A DNA stretch of 64,000 nt. Origin: Thermoanaerobaculia bacterium. Lineage in GTDB: Bacteria; Acidobacteriota; Thermoanaerobaculia; Multivoradales; J023. Numbering within the stretch: the first letter of the stretch is position 1; every line of letters starts with the position of its first letter. The stretch lies in NCBI GenBank assembly GCA_030431255.1, contig JAUIJL010000005.1, positions 465,313-529,312 on the forward strand, written 5' to 3'. Position numbers and translations under genes: made by a program. The notes beneath the pieces were generated by a model, which saw only the letters and a list, made by a program, of their open reading frames with translations, did no database searches and had not been told where the DNA came from. Of the stretch, positions 18,568 through 27,839 are shown in pieces.

Positions 18568-20355
18568 ATGTCCAGCTCTTCGCCCCCCAGCCCGGATCGT
18601 CGGAAAAAATCGTCTCTCTCTCGCCGCGGGTTGCTCGGCACGGCTGCCGCCGTTGGCGCGGTCGGTGCCGCCGCACCGCCTCTGATCGGCAGCACCGATG
18701 GCCCCGGCCGCTTTGATTTGGATCGCGGCCCGCTGCCCAAAATGCGCCGCCGCGAGCCCCCACGTTTGACCTACTCGGGCCAAAGCAAGGGGCTTCCCAG
18801 CACCCCGAGCGCCGCCGTCGTCGCCCTCAATCGCATGGGCTTCGGCCCCCGCCCCGGGGATGTCGGCGCCTTCAACGCCTTGGGCGGCAACGACACGGAC
18901 CGGCTCAACGCCTACATCGCCCAACAGCTCAATCCCGACGCCATCGACGACTCGGAAATGGACGCCCGCTTTGCGACCGCCAATTTCCCGTCTTACGGCC
19001 TGAGCAACAATCCCGACACCTACTTGGCCACCCTTTGGGATTGGTATATCAACGACAACGCACCGGATGGCAACTCGTCGTCGAACATCCCCCACGACGA
19101 CCTGATGCGGGCCAAATTCTTGCGCGCCATGTACAGCAAGAAGCAGCTGGTGGAGGTGTTGGCCGAGTTTTGGCACGACCACTTCAACACCAGCCTGAAC
19201 GACTCCTCCTTCGTGCGCGCCACCTTGCCGCATTTGGACCTGGTGATTCGACAAAACCATCTCGGTCGCTTCCGGGATCTGCTCGAGGCCGTGACCCGCA
19301 GCACGGCCATGCTCTACTACCTCGACAACTACACTAGCTCCAACGCCGGGCCGAACGAGAATTTCTGCCGCGAGCTCTTTGAGCTGCACACCCTGGGCGC
19401 GGAGAATTACCTGGGCGTGATGCAACAAAACGAGGTGCCCACCGATGGCGACGGTAAACCCATCGGTTATGTGGATGCCGACGTCTTCGAAGCCACCCGC
19501 GCTTTCACCGGCTGGAGCTTCAGCTTCGGCAGCGGTGACGACGGCGACACCGGCCTGTTTTTCTATCGGCCGGATTGGCACGACCGCTTCCAGAAATCCG
19601 TGCTCGGCACGTTCCTGCCGGCGGACCAACCGGACGAAAAAGACGGCGAAGACGTGCTCGACGCCCTGGCGTCGCACCCGGGCACGGGGCGTTATATCGC
19701 CCGCAAGCTGTGCCGGAAATTCATCTCCGACGATCCCCCGCAATCCCTGATCGACACCGTGGCCGGGGTCTTCACCGACCAATGGCAGGCTCCAGATCAG
19801 CTCAAACAGGTCTATCAAGCCATCTTGCAATCACCGGAATTCATTTCCACCTGGGGTGAGAAGGTCAAGCGACCGTTCCACATCGCGGCCAGCGCCCTGC
19901 GAGCCACCGCCGCCAACTTCACTCCTCAGCCGGACAGCGACACCGGCAGCTTTATGGGTCGTTTCGACGATACCGGTCATGAGCCCTTCCATTGGCCGGC
20001 GCCGAACGGTTATCCCGACGTGCGTGGGGCTTGGACCAGCATGACGCCGATGGTCATGTCGTGGCGACTAGCCGGTTGGCTGATCGACTTCGACAACGCC
20101 TCCGACGTCCACTACATCGACGTGCTGGGCCAAACCCCGGCCCATATTCGTTCGGCCAATGCCTTGGCGGATTTTTGGATCGATCGCATCCTCAAGCGCA
20201 CCATGTCCACGGACGATCGCCAGAGCATCGTCGAATTCATGGGCCAAGGCATCAATCCGGATTTCGACCTCAATCTGAACGACGAGGACACCTTGGATCG
20301 CCTGCGATCCATGGTCGGCCTGATTCTGATGTCACCGGACTTCCTCTGGCGCTGA
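18568..20355 (+). CDS. DUF1800 family protein, Tat-exported
   Basis: ATG at 18568 follows GGAGG at a 5-nt spacing. The 595-residue product starts with a twin-arginine signal (SRRGLLGTAAAVGAVGAAAPP). It then shows DUF1800 landmarks: ALNRMGFGPRPGD, FWHDHFNTS, GRFRDLLEAVTRSTAMLYYLDN, the downstream CRELFELHTLGAE, and FTGWSF. DUF1800 proteins are widespread in Acidobacteriota, Planctomycetota and Proteobacteria. They are almost always encoded next to a DUF1501 gene, as here, and their biochemical role is not established. The next gene begins 49 bp downstream with its own ribosome binding site, consistent with one transcript. Length is in the usual range. Confidence 0.93.
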   Translation: MSSSSPPSPDRRKKSSLSRRGLLGTAAAVGAVGAAAPPLIGSTDGPGRFDLDRGPLPKMRRREPPRLTYSGQSKGLPSTPSAAVVALNRMGFGPRPGDVGAFNALGGNDTDRLNAYIAQQLNPDAIDDSEMDARFATANFPSYGLSNNPDTYLATLWDWYINDNAPDGNSSSNIPHDDLMRAKFLRAMYSKKQLVEVLAEFWHDHFNTSLNDSSFVRATLPHLDLVIRQNHLGRFRDLLEAVTRSTAMLYYLDNYTSSNAGPNENFCRELFELHTLGAENYLGVMQQNEVPTDGDGKPIGYVDADVFEATRAFTGWSFSFGSGDDGDTGLFFYRPDWHDRFQKSVLGTFLPADQPDEKDGEDVLDALASHPGTGRYIARKLCRKFISDDPPQSLIDTVAGVFTDQWQAPDQLKQVYQAILQSPEFISTWGEKVKRPFHIAASALRATAANFTPQPDSDTGSFMGRFDDTGHEPFHWPAPNGYPDVRGAWTSMTPMVMSWRLAGWLIDFDNASDVHYIDVLGQTPAHIRSANALADFWIDRILKRTMSTDDRQSIVEFMGQGINPDFDLNLNDEDTLDRLRSMVGLILMSPDFLWR

Positions 20356-20404
20356 GCCGCGCCCCGTCTACCCCTACTAGCCCAGACTCAGCGAAGGAAA
20401 AACC

Positions 20405-21784
20405 ATGAGCACTTCTCGTCGCGGATTCATGACCGGCTGCTCGGCGGCCGTCGCCGCCTTTGCCGGCACCCACTTCAACACCCTCGCCTTTGGTGGCGAC
20501 GGCGACAATGACGAAATTCTGGTCAGCGTATTCTTACGGGGCGGCATGGACGCCCTCAGCTTCGTGCCGCCCATCGGCGGCGCCGATCGGGGCTTCTACG
20601 AAAGCGCCCGGCCGAATCTGGCCATTCCCACCGGCGGCACCAACGCCGCCTTGCCCCTGACCGGCATCCACGGCATCCACGCCGCCACCAACATCCCCGC
20701 CGATGGGGAGACACCGCCGGCCACCTTCTACGATCTCTACCAAGACGGCAAGCTGTCGGTGGTGCTGGCGACCGGCATGCACGAAGACAACCGCAGCCAT
20801 TTCGACTCCATGTCTTTCATGGAGCTGGGCACTCCCGGCAACTTGACCACTACCGACGGCTGGTTGACCCGACATCTCTTGTCGGCATCGAATCTGCCGG
20901 ACGAAATCGTCATGCCGGCGCTCTCCGTGGGCAATCTGCAAGCCACCGCTCTGCGCGGCAGCACCGAATCCGTCAACATGACCAACCCCGACAGCTTCTC
21001 TTTGAATGTCGGACCGTTCGATTGGCGAGACGCTTGGCGAGTGGCCATGCGCCAGCTCTACACCAACAACGGCAACACGTGGCTGCACAACGCCGGCTCG
21101 GAAGCCCTGGACGCCATCGACATCATCGAGCTCAATAGTGACGGCGGCTACACACCGTCCAACGGCGCCATCTACCCGTCGGGAAGCCTGGGCTCTCACC
21201 TGCAGACCATCGCACGCATGATCCGTCTCGACGTGGGTCTGCGCGTCGCCACCGTCGACTACGGCGGCTGGGATACCCACAATGGCCAGGGTGATGACGG
21301 CGGTGGTTATTTCTTCACCCGCATCCAGGAGCTATCCCGAGCTTTGGCCGCCTTCTACACCGACCTCAACGACAGCGGAGCCGACGCCCCCGCCAAGAAG
21401 CTGACGGTGGTGGTGATGAGCGAATTCGGACGCCGCCTGCGGGAAAACGCCGACCGCGGCTCCGACCACGGCCACGGCAGCGTGATGATGGTGCTCTCGG
21501 GCAACGCCACCGGCGGCGTGCACGGCACTTGGCCCGGCCTTTCCAACGAGCAGCTCTTCGACGGTGCCGACCTCGAGGTGACCACCGACTATCGGCGGGT
21601 GCTCTCGGAGATCCTGATCCGGCGCATGGGTAACCCGAATCTGGGCCAGGTCTTCCCGGGTTTCACGGACTACACACCCCTCGGCGTGGTCAACGGCGTC
21701 GACCTCACCCCGGTCTTCGGCGAGGACATCTTCGTCGACGGTTTCGAAAGCGGAGATCTCTCGCGCTGGTCGTCCGTCGGCTGA
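20405..21784 (+). CDS. DUF1501 family protein (sulfatase-like fold), Tat-exported, with DGFESG tag
   Basis: ATG at 20405 follows AAGGA. The 459-residue product begins STSRRGFMTG, a twin-arginine signal. It then has DUF1501 features: VFLRGGMDALSFVPP, a HEDNRSHFDS segment, GGWDTHNGQG, and the late SEFGRRLRENADRGSDHGHG block. The Asp/His-rich motifs resemble the metal site of the alkaline-phosphatase/sulfatase superfamily. The activity is unknown. The last 20 residues include DIFVDGFESGDLSRWSS, the same kind of C-terminal tag as on the propeller protein at 12012. It forms an operon with the DUF1800 gene upstream. The transcript probably ends at the 13-bp hairpin at 21872. Confidence 0.93.
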   Translation: MSTSRRGFMTGCSAAVAAFAGTHFNTLAFGGDGDNDEILVSVFLRGGMDALSFVPPIGGADRGFYESARPNLAIPTGGTNAALPLTGIHGIHAATNIPADGETPPATFYDLYQDGKLSVVLATGMHEDNRSHFDSMSFMELGTPGNLTTTDGWLTRHLLSASNLPDEIVMPALSVGNLQATALRGSTESVNMTNPDSFSLNVGPFDWRDAWRVAMRQLYTNNGNTWLHNAGSEALDAIDIIELNSDGGYTPSNGAIYPSGSLGSHLQTIARMIRLDVGLRVATVDYGGWDTHNGQGDDGGGYFFTRIQELSRALAAFYTDLNDSGADAPAKKLTVVVMSEFGRRLRENADRGSDHGHGSVMMVLSGNATGGVHGTWPGLSNEQLFDGADLEVTTDYRRVLSEILIRRMGNPNLGQVFPGFTDYTPLGVVNGVDLTPVFGEDIFVDGFESGDLSRWSSVG

Positions 21785-21871
21785 GCCGGCGACACCATAT
21801 CGGCCATCGAGACGCGGCTTGCTCCCGCCCGTTCTGACTCTCGGAAAAGCGTCAGGACGGGAGAGCGCCGA

Positions 21872-21903
21872 AAACGCCCGGATCCTCGCAGATCCGGGCG
21901 TTT
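21872..21903. terminator. Bidirectional hairpin terminator
   Basis: A perfect 13-bp stem (21872-21884 with 21891-21903, arm AAACGCCCGGATC) has a 6-nt loop. It lies between the convergent DUF1501 and M36 genes. Short A- and T-runs form the stem base on both sides. Confidence 0.8.
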
Positions 21904-21924
21904 CCTCGTTCCAGTCCGACGGAC

Positions 21925-24900
21925 TCAGGGCTCGACCGCGAAGACTAAGTCGTCGCGATCGTTGTAGCCGCCGGACACGCAAGCGCCGGGGCTACCGTTG
22001 TAGCGGAAGGCGGCGCGCACCGCTTGTTTGGTGCCGGACGGCAGGGTGTATTGAGCGGAAAGGGTCTGGGCCCCTCCGGCGCTCAAGTCCAGGGTCTGGA
22101 TCAACACCCACGACGGATTGTCGGCATCGGCGGCGTAGTAGAGGTCCAGGTGGTCGTTGGCGCCGGTATTCCAGCCGTAGACCGTGGCCTCCACCTTCAC
22201 CGTGGCTCCCACCTTGAAATCCGCTCCGTCGAGAGTCGACACCTTGAGCCCGTCGTTCGACTCGTCCGAGTGGAAGGTGCCTTGGGTACCGTCGGCGCAA
22301 CCGTCGAGGGTGTTGGGTTGGTTGGGCTCCGGTCCCAAACCCGCCCGTCCATTGACCAAGGTGCCGGCATCGCAGGAGCTCCCCACCACCGCACAAGCCG
22401 GGGCGCCCAGGCCGGAATCATAGGCCGCGTTCTGGGGTCCGTTTCCGCCGCCTCCTCCACCGCCACCGCCGCCGCCTCCTCCTCCGCCGCCGCCGGTCAC
22501 GGTGAGGTTGAGGGTGGCGGCATCCGACAGGCTGCCGCTATCGGTCACCGACGCTGTGATCACATGGCTGCCCACCGACAGGCTCGAGGTGGAGACCGAG
22601 GCGCCGGAGCCCAAGGTGCCGTCCAAGGACGATGACCATTGGATCGAAGCCGCGAGGTTTCCGTCTTCCGTGTCGGTGGCCGTGCCGGTGAAAGTCACTG
22701 AGGCTCCGGAGGCCACGGAGCTGCCGTTGGCCGGCGCGGTGATCGACACCGAAGGTGCCGTATTCGTCGGGCCGGACGAGCCCACCGCGAATACCAGATC
22801 GTCCGTATCGTTGTAGTTGCCCGTGTCGCACACCGCGGCGCTGCCTTGGTAGCGGAACCGGGCCCGCACCGCCTGCAAGCTGCCGGTCGGCAGGGTGTAT
22901 TGGGCGCTCAGGGTTTGGGATCCCGAGCCGGACGGGCTCAGGGTTTGGATGAAGACCCACGACGGATTGCCGGCGTCGGCGGCGTAATAGAGATCCAGGC
23001 TGTCCTCGCTGCCGTTTTGCCAGGGATAGACCGTGGCGTCGATCTTCACCGTGGCTCCAGCCGCGAAGTCGGAGCCGTCGAGGGTCGACACCTTGATCGC
23101 GTCGTTCGACTCGTCGGAATGGAAGGTGCCCTGGGTGCCGTCGGTGCAAGTGCCGAGGGTATTCGGTTGATTGGGCTCCGGTCCCAGACCGGCGCGGCCT
23201 GTGAGCAAGGATCCGGAGTCGCAAGAGCTGCCGACGGTCGCGCATTTGGGGGCGCCGAGGGCGGAATCGTAAACCGCCGTTTGGGCACCGCCTCCGCCTC
23301 CGCCGCCACCACCACCGCCGCCGCCGCCTCCGCCGTTACAGGAGGCGGGCACGGCGAAGCCGTTGGTGGCCGTGGTGCTCGACGAGCCGGGGGTCGAGGC
23401 GTCGGTGCCGAGGCCGAACGCGGCGAAGGCATTCCACACCGTGCACAAGTCCTCGCCGTTGTAGTTGTCGGTGGCCGCTTGGATCACCGCATCACGGGCT
23501 TGGATGAAGGTCGGGTTGCAGGGGGTCAGCTTTTGACCTTCCACCACGTAAAGCATGGCCCGGTGATTACCCGCACCGGCATTGAGGTTGGAAAGATCCT
23601 CGTCGAATCCCCGGGCATCCACCAACGCCCAGAAGACCTCCCACAGAGCCTGGGCCCACACCGTGCCGGTCTCATGGGGTGAGGATAACGAGCCGATGGA
23701 AGCATAGGTTCGGGTGTTCACGGATGGGTCCGTGGAGAAATATTGCGAGCGGATATTGCCCGTGGGCCCGCCGCCGATCAACCACGATCCCAATCCCTGG
23801 GAATCGGTGCCCACGTCGCCGGACTCGGCGGTCATGGCCATGGCAAACCAATCACTCCAACCTTCGTCGGGGGTTTGGGCATTGCTCAAACAAGTGGTGG
23901 ACGGACCGCCCACTTGGCGCCGATTGATGCCGTGGCCGAGCTCATGGAGGGTCACGGAGTTGTCCAACGCACCGTCGCGACCACTGCAATAGTAGAGACT
24001 CAGGATACCGGAGACGCCATCGTTGGACGCGCTGAACGACGCGTTGCAGTTTTGGGAGAGCTGGACCCGGATATCCACCGGATCCCCTTGGGCGCCGCCG
24101 TTGCCGAAATTGGAGACTTGGTAATTGCCGGCCGCTTCATCGAATCCATAAAGGTAGAGGATGTCGTGGAAGAGGTTGGCCAAGTAAAACGCTTGGGTAG
24201 CGGAAGCCGTCGTCGACGTCGGCTGCGGTCCCGACAAGTCGATGGTGAAATCACAATTCAACGACACCCCGCAATTCGCCCCCGAGCCGTTGGCGGTGGT
24301 GGCGTTGTTGCCCCGCAGGGTGGTGAAGCTCTGGGAGCCGGTGTTGTGCCAACCGTTCGGGGACGCCGTGGAATTCTGGGGATCCACCACCAAAAGCCGA
24401 CCGTCCGACGGCGGCAGTGGCGTGGTGTGATGGGGGCTCTTCACAGGCAACGGATAGACCCGATACTGCGCTTTCCGCACCTTGTTGAAGCGGGTCCAAA
24501 CCTTGCCGTCGGCGGCGTCGACGGTCATCTCGAAATGCTCGTCGTCCGCCGGTGGATCCACGTCGAGGACCCACACCAGACGCACCTCTCCGCGATGGAT
24601 CGGTAACCACGCAAGCTCGGCGTCGACCCGACGGCCGAAGAGCCGCGGCTCTTTTTCACGGGCTGCTCGGCGGCGGCGAATCTTCGACGCGGAGAGATCA
24701 TCCGTGGGATCCAGCTCCAAGATTCCAACCGAGCCGGCTCCCACCGACCCCACGTTCTCGACGCCATTGGCTGGGCTGAAGCCCAAGTGCAGAGCCGCCT
24801 TGGACACCGCCTCCCCCGCGCCGAGGATCGCCCGCTGGGATTCGGCTGCGGAAGCGAGGTTGGGGAAGAAGGCATTCGAGACGGAGATCACCCGTCCCTC

Positions 24901-25500
24901 TCGATTGACGCTGATGCGCAGCTGGCCGTGGTAGACCGGGATGCCGGCAAAGGTCTGTCGGAAATGGAAGTGGGTGGCACCGGACACCGACGACACCACG
25001 CGATCCGTGAGCTCGAGGCCCAAGAGATCCTCGTCGGTCAAACCCAAAAGCTCCCGCAGATCGACGATCTGATTCAAGGCGATCGTCTCCGGGTCGAGCT
25101 CCGGATTCGGCAGGCTCAAATACCCGGTATGGGCTCGCACGCTGCTCGCCACGCCGGTGGTGGCGTCAAAGTCCACCGCCAGAGACGGTACCGCCGACTC
25201 CACGGCTTGCAACGCGGCCTTCTGCCGAGCCGTCGGCTCAAGGGCCTGGGCGATTTTCTGCACACCCGAATGGAAGTGCCGGGCATCGAAGTCTGCGGCA
25301 TGTGTATGCGCCGCCGGTCCATCCGCCTCGGCTTGTGCCCAAAGGGTGTGGGCCGGCGAAAGCGCCATCAGGCCGACGGCTCCTAGGCAGAATGTCTTCC
25401 GAAGCGCCCGCCTCGAAAGAGCTCGCAGCTCAGGGTTGTGCATGTGGTCGGAATGGAGCGCGGATCGAAGCAGCGCAGGGAACGGACTACGGAATTTCAT
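21925..25500 (-). CDS. Secreted M36 (fungalysin-type) zinc metallopeptidase with two shared C-terminal modules
   Basis: ATG at 25500 is preferred over upstream starts because AAAAGGA lies about 8 nt before it. The product has about 1,191 residues. A long n-region leads into a signal helix (about 37-52, ending TLWAQ). Residues about 80-345 are a fungalysin/thermolysin-type propeptide (HFHFRQTFAGIPVYHGQL). The catalytic domain carries HELGH at about 519-523 with the third-ligand region DEGWSDWFAMAM some 30 residues later, as expected for family M36. A 16-Gly tract leads to a ~165-residue module. An Ig-like domain (SVSITAPANGSSV), a 17-Gly tract and a second copy of the module follow. The enzyme is probably autoprocessed and extracellular, degrading peptides or proteins. 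The modules are shared with the two metallopeptidases at 50361 and 56190. Confidence 0.92.
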   Translation of the reverse strand: MKFRSPFPALLRSALHSDHMHNPELRALSRRALRKTFCLGAVGLMALSPAHTLWAQAEADGPAAHTHAADFDARHFHSGVQKIAQALEPTARQKAALQAVESAVPSLAVDFDATTGVASSVRAHTGYLSLPNPELDPETIALNQIVDLRELLGLTDEDLLGLELTDRVVSSVSGATHFHFRQTFAGIPVYHGQLRISVNREGRVISVSNAFFPNLASAAESQRAILGAGEAVSKAALHLGFSPANGVENVGSVGAGSVGILELDPTDDLSASKIRRRRAAREKEPRLFGRRVDAELAWLPIHRGEVRLVWVLDVDPPADDEHFEMTVDAADGKVWTRFNKVRKAQYRVYPLPVKSPHHTTPLPPSDGRLLVVDPQNSTASPNGWHNTGSQSFTTLRGNNATTANGSGANCGVSLNCDFTIDLSGPQPTSTTASATQAFYLANLFHDILYLYGFDEAAGNYQVSNFGNGGAQGDPVDIRVQLSQNCNASFSASNDGVSGILSLYYCSGRDGALDNSVTLHELGHGINRRQVGGPSTTCLSNAQTPDEGWSDWFAMAMTAESGDVGTDSQGLGSWLIGGGPTGNIRSQYFSTDPSVNTRTYASIGSLSSPHETGTVWAQALWEVFWALVDARGFDEDLSNLNAGAGNHRAMLYVVEGQKLTPCNPTFIQARDAVIQAATDNYNGEDLCTVWNAFAAFGLGTDASTPGSSSTTATNGFAVPASCNGGGGGGGGGGGGGGGGAQTAVYDSALGAPKCATVGSSCDSGSLLTGRAGLGPEPNQPNTLGTCTDGTQGTFHSDESNDAIKVSTLDGSDFAAGATVKIDATVYPWQNGSEDSLDLYYAADAGNPSWVFIQTLSPSGSGSQTLSAQYTLPTGSLQAVRARFRYQGSAAVCDTGNYNDTDDLVFAVGSSGPTNTAPSVSITAPANGSSVASGASVTFTGTATDTEDGNLAASIQWSSSLDGTLGSGASVSTSSLSVGSHVITASVTDSGSLSDAATLNLTVTGGGGGGGGGGGGGGGGGNGPQNAAYDSGLGAPACAVVGSSCDAGTLVNGRAGLGPEPNQPNTLDGCADGTQGTFHSDESNDGLKVSTLDGADFKVGATVKVEATVYGWNTGANDHLDLYYAADADNPSWVLIQTLDLSAGGAQTLSAQYTLPSGTKQAVRAAFRYNGSPGACVSGGYNDRDDLVFAVEP
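21928..22437 (-). repeat. Shared module A, copy 2 of the M36 protein
   Basis: This segment encodes the pattern YDSGLGAP, NQPNTLDGC, FHSDESND, LDLYYAADADNPSW and DDLVFAV. It is the C-terminal copy of a ~165-residue beta-rich module found five times in this window. Confidence 0.85.
22786..23282 (-). repeat. Shared module A, copy 1 of the M36 protein
   Basis: The same pattern as the C-terminal copy is encoded here (YDSALGAP, EPNQPNTLG, FHSDESND, LDLYYAADAGNPSW, DDLVFAV). The segment directly follows a 16-Gly tract. Confidence 0.85.
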
Positions 25501-26080
25501 GTCAATCATCCTTTTCTTCGCAACCGAAGAAATAGCGTGCCCGGAAGGCACAGATCCACCATCACGTGCAGACGCACGTCACCTATGAGGGGCGACCATC
25601 GCCCCACAAGCTCACTCGAGAATCAGCAGGAAACTAGACCGGCTTGAAAGATCACCTATTAGAGACGTCTACCCACATAGTGTTTCGTAGGAGCGGAATT
25701 GATATAGGCAACAGTCACAAATATCTGATTTTGTTGAGCTTACACCAACAAGACAGAAGTCGCGGAGACACTTTAGATCGCGACATTCAGGAGTTTTTTC
25801 CGCAATGATTTTACGAAGCCGATCTCGCACCGCGGAATAAATTCCGCGGCTACCATTGCCTTGCCCCCGTACGGGGGCGGCCCGGAGAAGATGCAGGGGC
25901 GCCCGGCTAGGGGCGCCCGGCCAGGGGTGCCCGCCAGGGGCGGGGTCCGATTCAAGAAGTGTCCACCTTCCAGAAATCCCCAGCAACTACCGGCCGGACG
26001 TTCGATCTGCCAGGCCGAATCGTTCCGCCCGCGGGTTGAGCCGCTGCGCGGAGGTCGGACAGCTGGGTTAGCCTGCCTCC
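25501..26080. other. Intergenic region with a 16-bp palindrome and a GC-rich tandem repeat
   Basis: This ~580-bp gap separates the divergent M36 and hydrolase-PDZ genes and holds no credible gene. Left of about 25,860 it is AT-richer than its surroundings. At 25863-25878 is a perfect 16-bp palindrome (GCCCCCGTACGGGGGC). At 25894-25948 follow four degenerate ~14-bp units (CAGGGGCGCCCGGC type). Confidence 0.6.
25894..25948. repeat. Degenerate 14-bp tandem repeat
   Basis: Four consecutive units resemble CAGGGGCGCCCGGC. The second starts with T, the third is one base short, and the fourth diverges after CAGGGGCG. Confidence 0.65.
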
Positions 26081-27730
26081 ATGATCACGCACGCCCCACC
26101 CCACCGCGCCTTGTTGATGGCAGCCTGCCTCCTCCTCACTCTACCGACAGCGGGTTCCCTCGCCGCCGCCGAGCCTACCGATGCTGAGCCTTCCTCGGTC
26201 GCGGTGCCCAATCCCGACACCCCCGACACCTCTATTTCCGACATGGTGTGGCAAACGGACGGTCCGAAGGCGGCTCGCAAGGTCTTGCGACGGGCTGAGA
26301 AGCTCGGCCTGGGTTTCCCCCAGCTTTACGATCAGCTGAGCCGTGGACCGGGATACTCGGCGGAGGTGGAGACGGGACGCCGGGTGATCAGCCGACTCGG
26401 GGGGTTTCATACCGCGATCTTGGTGCCGGAGTCCTACGATCCGGCCCGCCGGTATCCGGTACGGGTCTATCTCCACGGCGGTGTGAGCCGACCGGCGCCG
26501 GATCGTAGAGATCAGTGGTGGCGCAATGAGCAAGCCGTGCGTTCGGAGGACCACCTCGTGGTGTTGCCGGCCGCTTGGGATTCGGCCATGTGGTGGCATC
26601 GAAATCAGGTGGAGAATTTGGAGGCGATCCTCAGAAACCTTTTTTCCGAGTACAACCTCGACGAGAACCGCGTCCACCTGATCGGCGTGTCCGACGGTGC
26701 CACGGGAGCTTGGTTCCACGCCTTTCGTCGATCTATGCGCTGGGCATCGATCGTGTCGTTGATCGGCCACCCCAAAGTCTTGACCAACCACAGCCTGAGC
26801 ATCGACGGTGAGCTTTTCGTGGCCAATCTGCGCAATCGGCCGTTTCTGGTGATCAACGGCGGTCGGGATCCTCTCTACCCGGCCTCATCGATTTTGCCGT
26901 ACCTACAGCTCTTCCACTCCGACGGCGCGGAGATCGAGTTTCGACCCCAACCCACCGGCGGGCACGACCTGAAGTTCTGGCCTTCCGAAGCGGAGGCCAT
27001 CGAAACCTTTATGCGATTGCACCCACGCGACCCACTACCCGACGAGCTGGCGTGGGAGACCGAGGATGTGGAGCGATACGGTCGTCACCATTGGCTCGAG
27101 ATCACCGAGCTCGGGACCACCGGCTCTGACGCGGAGCTGCCGGACGCCAACCAAATCCAGCCCCCGGATCCCCAACCGGTCCTTGGCCTGGTGCCGACCG
27201 ACGATCCGACGACCGATGGCGTCACCACCGCCGAGGTCCAAGCGGGATCCGTGGCCGAGCAGGCGGGGCTCCGAGCCGGCGATGTGATTTTCCGCATCGA
27301 GGACCGCGACACCCCCACCACCGCCGAGCTGGCGACGGTGCTCAGCGAAAGCGCGTCGTTCAACGCCTCCTTGAGCTGCTTCATCCGACGCAAGGGCAAA
27401 GTCCGTGAGCTCACCCTCAGCTTTCCCGCCGCGCCGCCTACCCCGCCCCCGTTCACGGCCTTTCCGCGCAAAAAACCCTCGGGCCGCGTAGAGCTGGCCC
27501 GTGACGGCAACTCGATCGTGGCCCAAACCCGCGGGGTGCGCGCTTTCCGCCTGCTCTTGGCCCCGGCGGAGCTGGACTTCCATCAACCCGTGCGGGTGGT
27601 GGTCAACGGCAAGGTGGTGGTCCATCGTCGGGTCGAGCTCGACACGGAGGTTCTGTTGACACGAGCTGCAGAAGATCGGGATCGTAGCCAACTTTTTGGT
27701 GCTGAGCTCGAGATTCGGGTGCCGGATTGA
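26081..27730 (+). CDS. Secreted alpha/beta hydrolase fused to a PDZ domain
   Basis: The product has 549 residues starting at ATG 26081. The signal peptide covers about residues 9-29 (LLMAACLLLTLPTAGSLAAA). The hydrolase domain (about 85-330) has VRVYLHGG before the nucleophile elbow GVSDGATG (Ser204), an Asp candidate in INGGRDPLYP and a His candidate in PTGGHDLKFWP. This order fits feruloyl-esterase/dienelactone-type secreted esterases. Residues about 365-440 form a PDZ domain (VLGLVPTDDP, EQAGLRAGDVIFRIEDRD), which normally binds C-terminal peptides or lets a protein oligomerise. A C-terminal beta stretch follows. The hydrolase-PDZ order is unusual compared with the common protease-PDZ fusion. 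The substrate is unknown. The gene is divergent from M36 and convergent with the DUF900 gene. Confidence 0.8.
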   Translation: MITHAPPHRALLMAACLLLTLPTAGSLAAAEPTDAEPSSVAVPNPDTPDTSISDMVWQTDGPKAARKVLRRAEKLGLGFPQLYDQLSRGPGYSAEVETGRRVISRLGGFHTAILVPESYDPARRYPVRVYLHGGVSRPAPDRRDQWWRNEQAVRSEDHLVVLPAAWDSAMWWHRNQVENLEAILRNLFSEYNLDENRVHLIGVSDGATGAWFHAFRRSMRWASIVSLIGHPKVLTNHSLSIDGELFVANLRNRPFLVINGGRDPLYPASSILPYLQLFHSDGAEIEFRPQPTGGHDLKFWPSEAEAIETFMRLHPRDPLPDELAWETEDVERYGRHHWLEITELGTTGSDAELPDANQIQPPDPQPVLGLVPTDDPTTDGVTTAEVQAGSVAEQAGLRAGDVIFRIEDRDTPTTAELATVLSESASFNASLSCFIRRKGKVRELTLSFPAAPPTPPPFTAFPRKKPSGRVELARDGNSIVAQTRGVRAFRLLLAPAELDFHQPVRVVVNGKVVVHRRVELDTEVLLTRAAEDRDRSQLFGAELEIRVPD

Positions 27731-27839
27731 ACATCACTTCATGACCGCGTGCGGGGGCAAGCTCCATAGGTGCTAACTTGGCTTGTAACTTGGCTTGTGG
27801 ACACCCAGATTTTGTACCGTCGAATCCGCGGGCGACGTC

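Noticed and set aside
18568-21784. Reading the DUF1800/DUF1501 pair as a new system
   Set aside because: The pair is widespread and always adjacent in many phyla. The function is unknown, but the arrangement is not new.
27740-27775. A possible third copy of the REP-like element (GCGGGGGCAAGC)
   Set aside because: Only about 12 bp match and there is no partner arm, so it cannot be separated from chance in GC-rich DNA.
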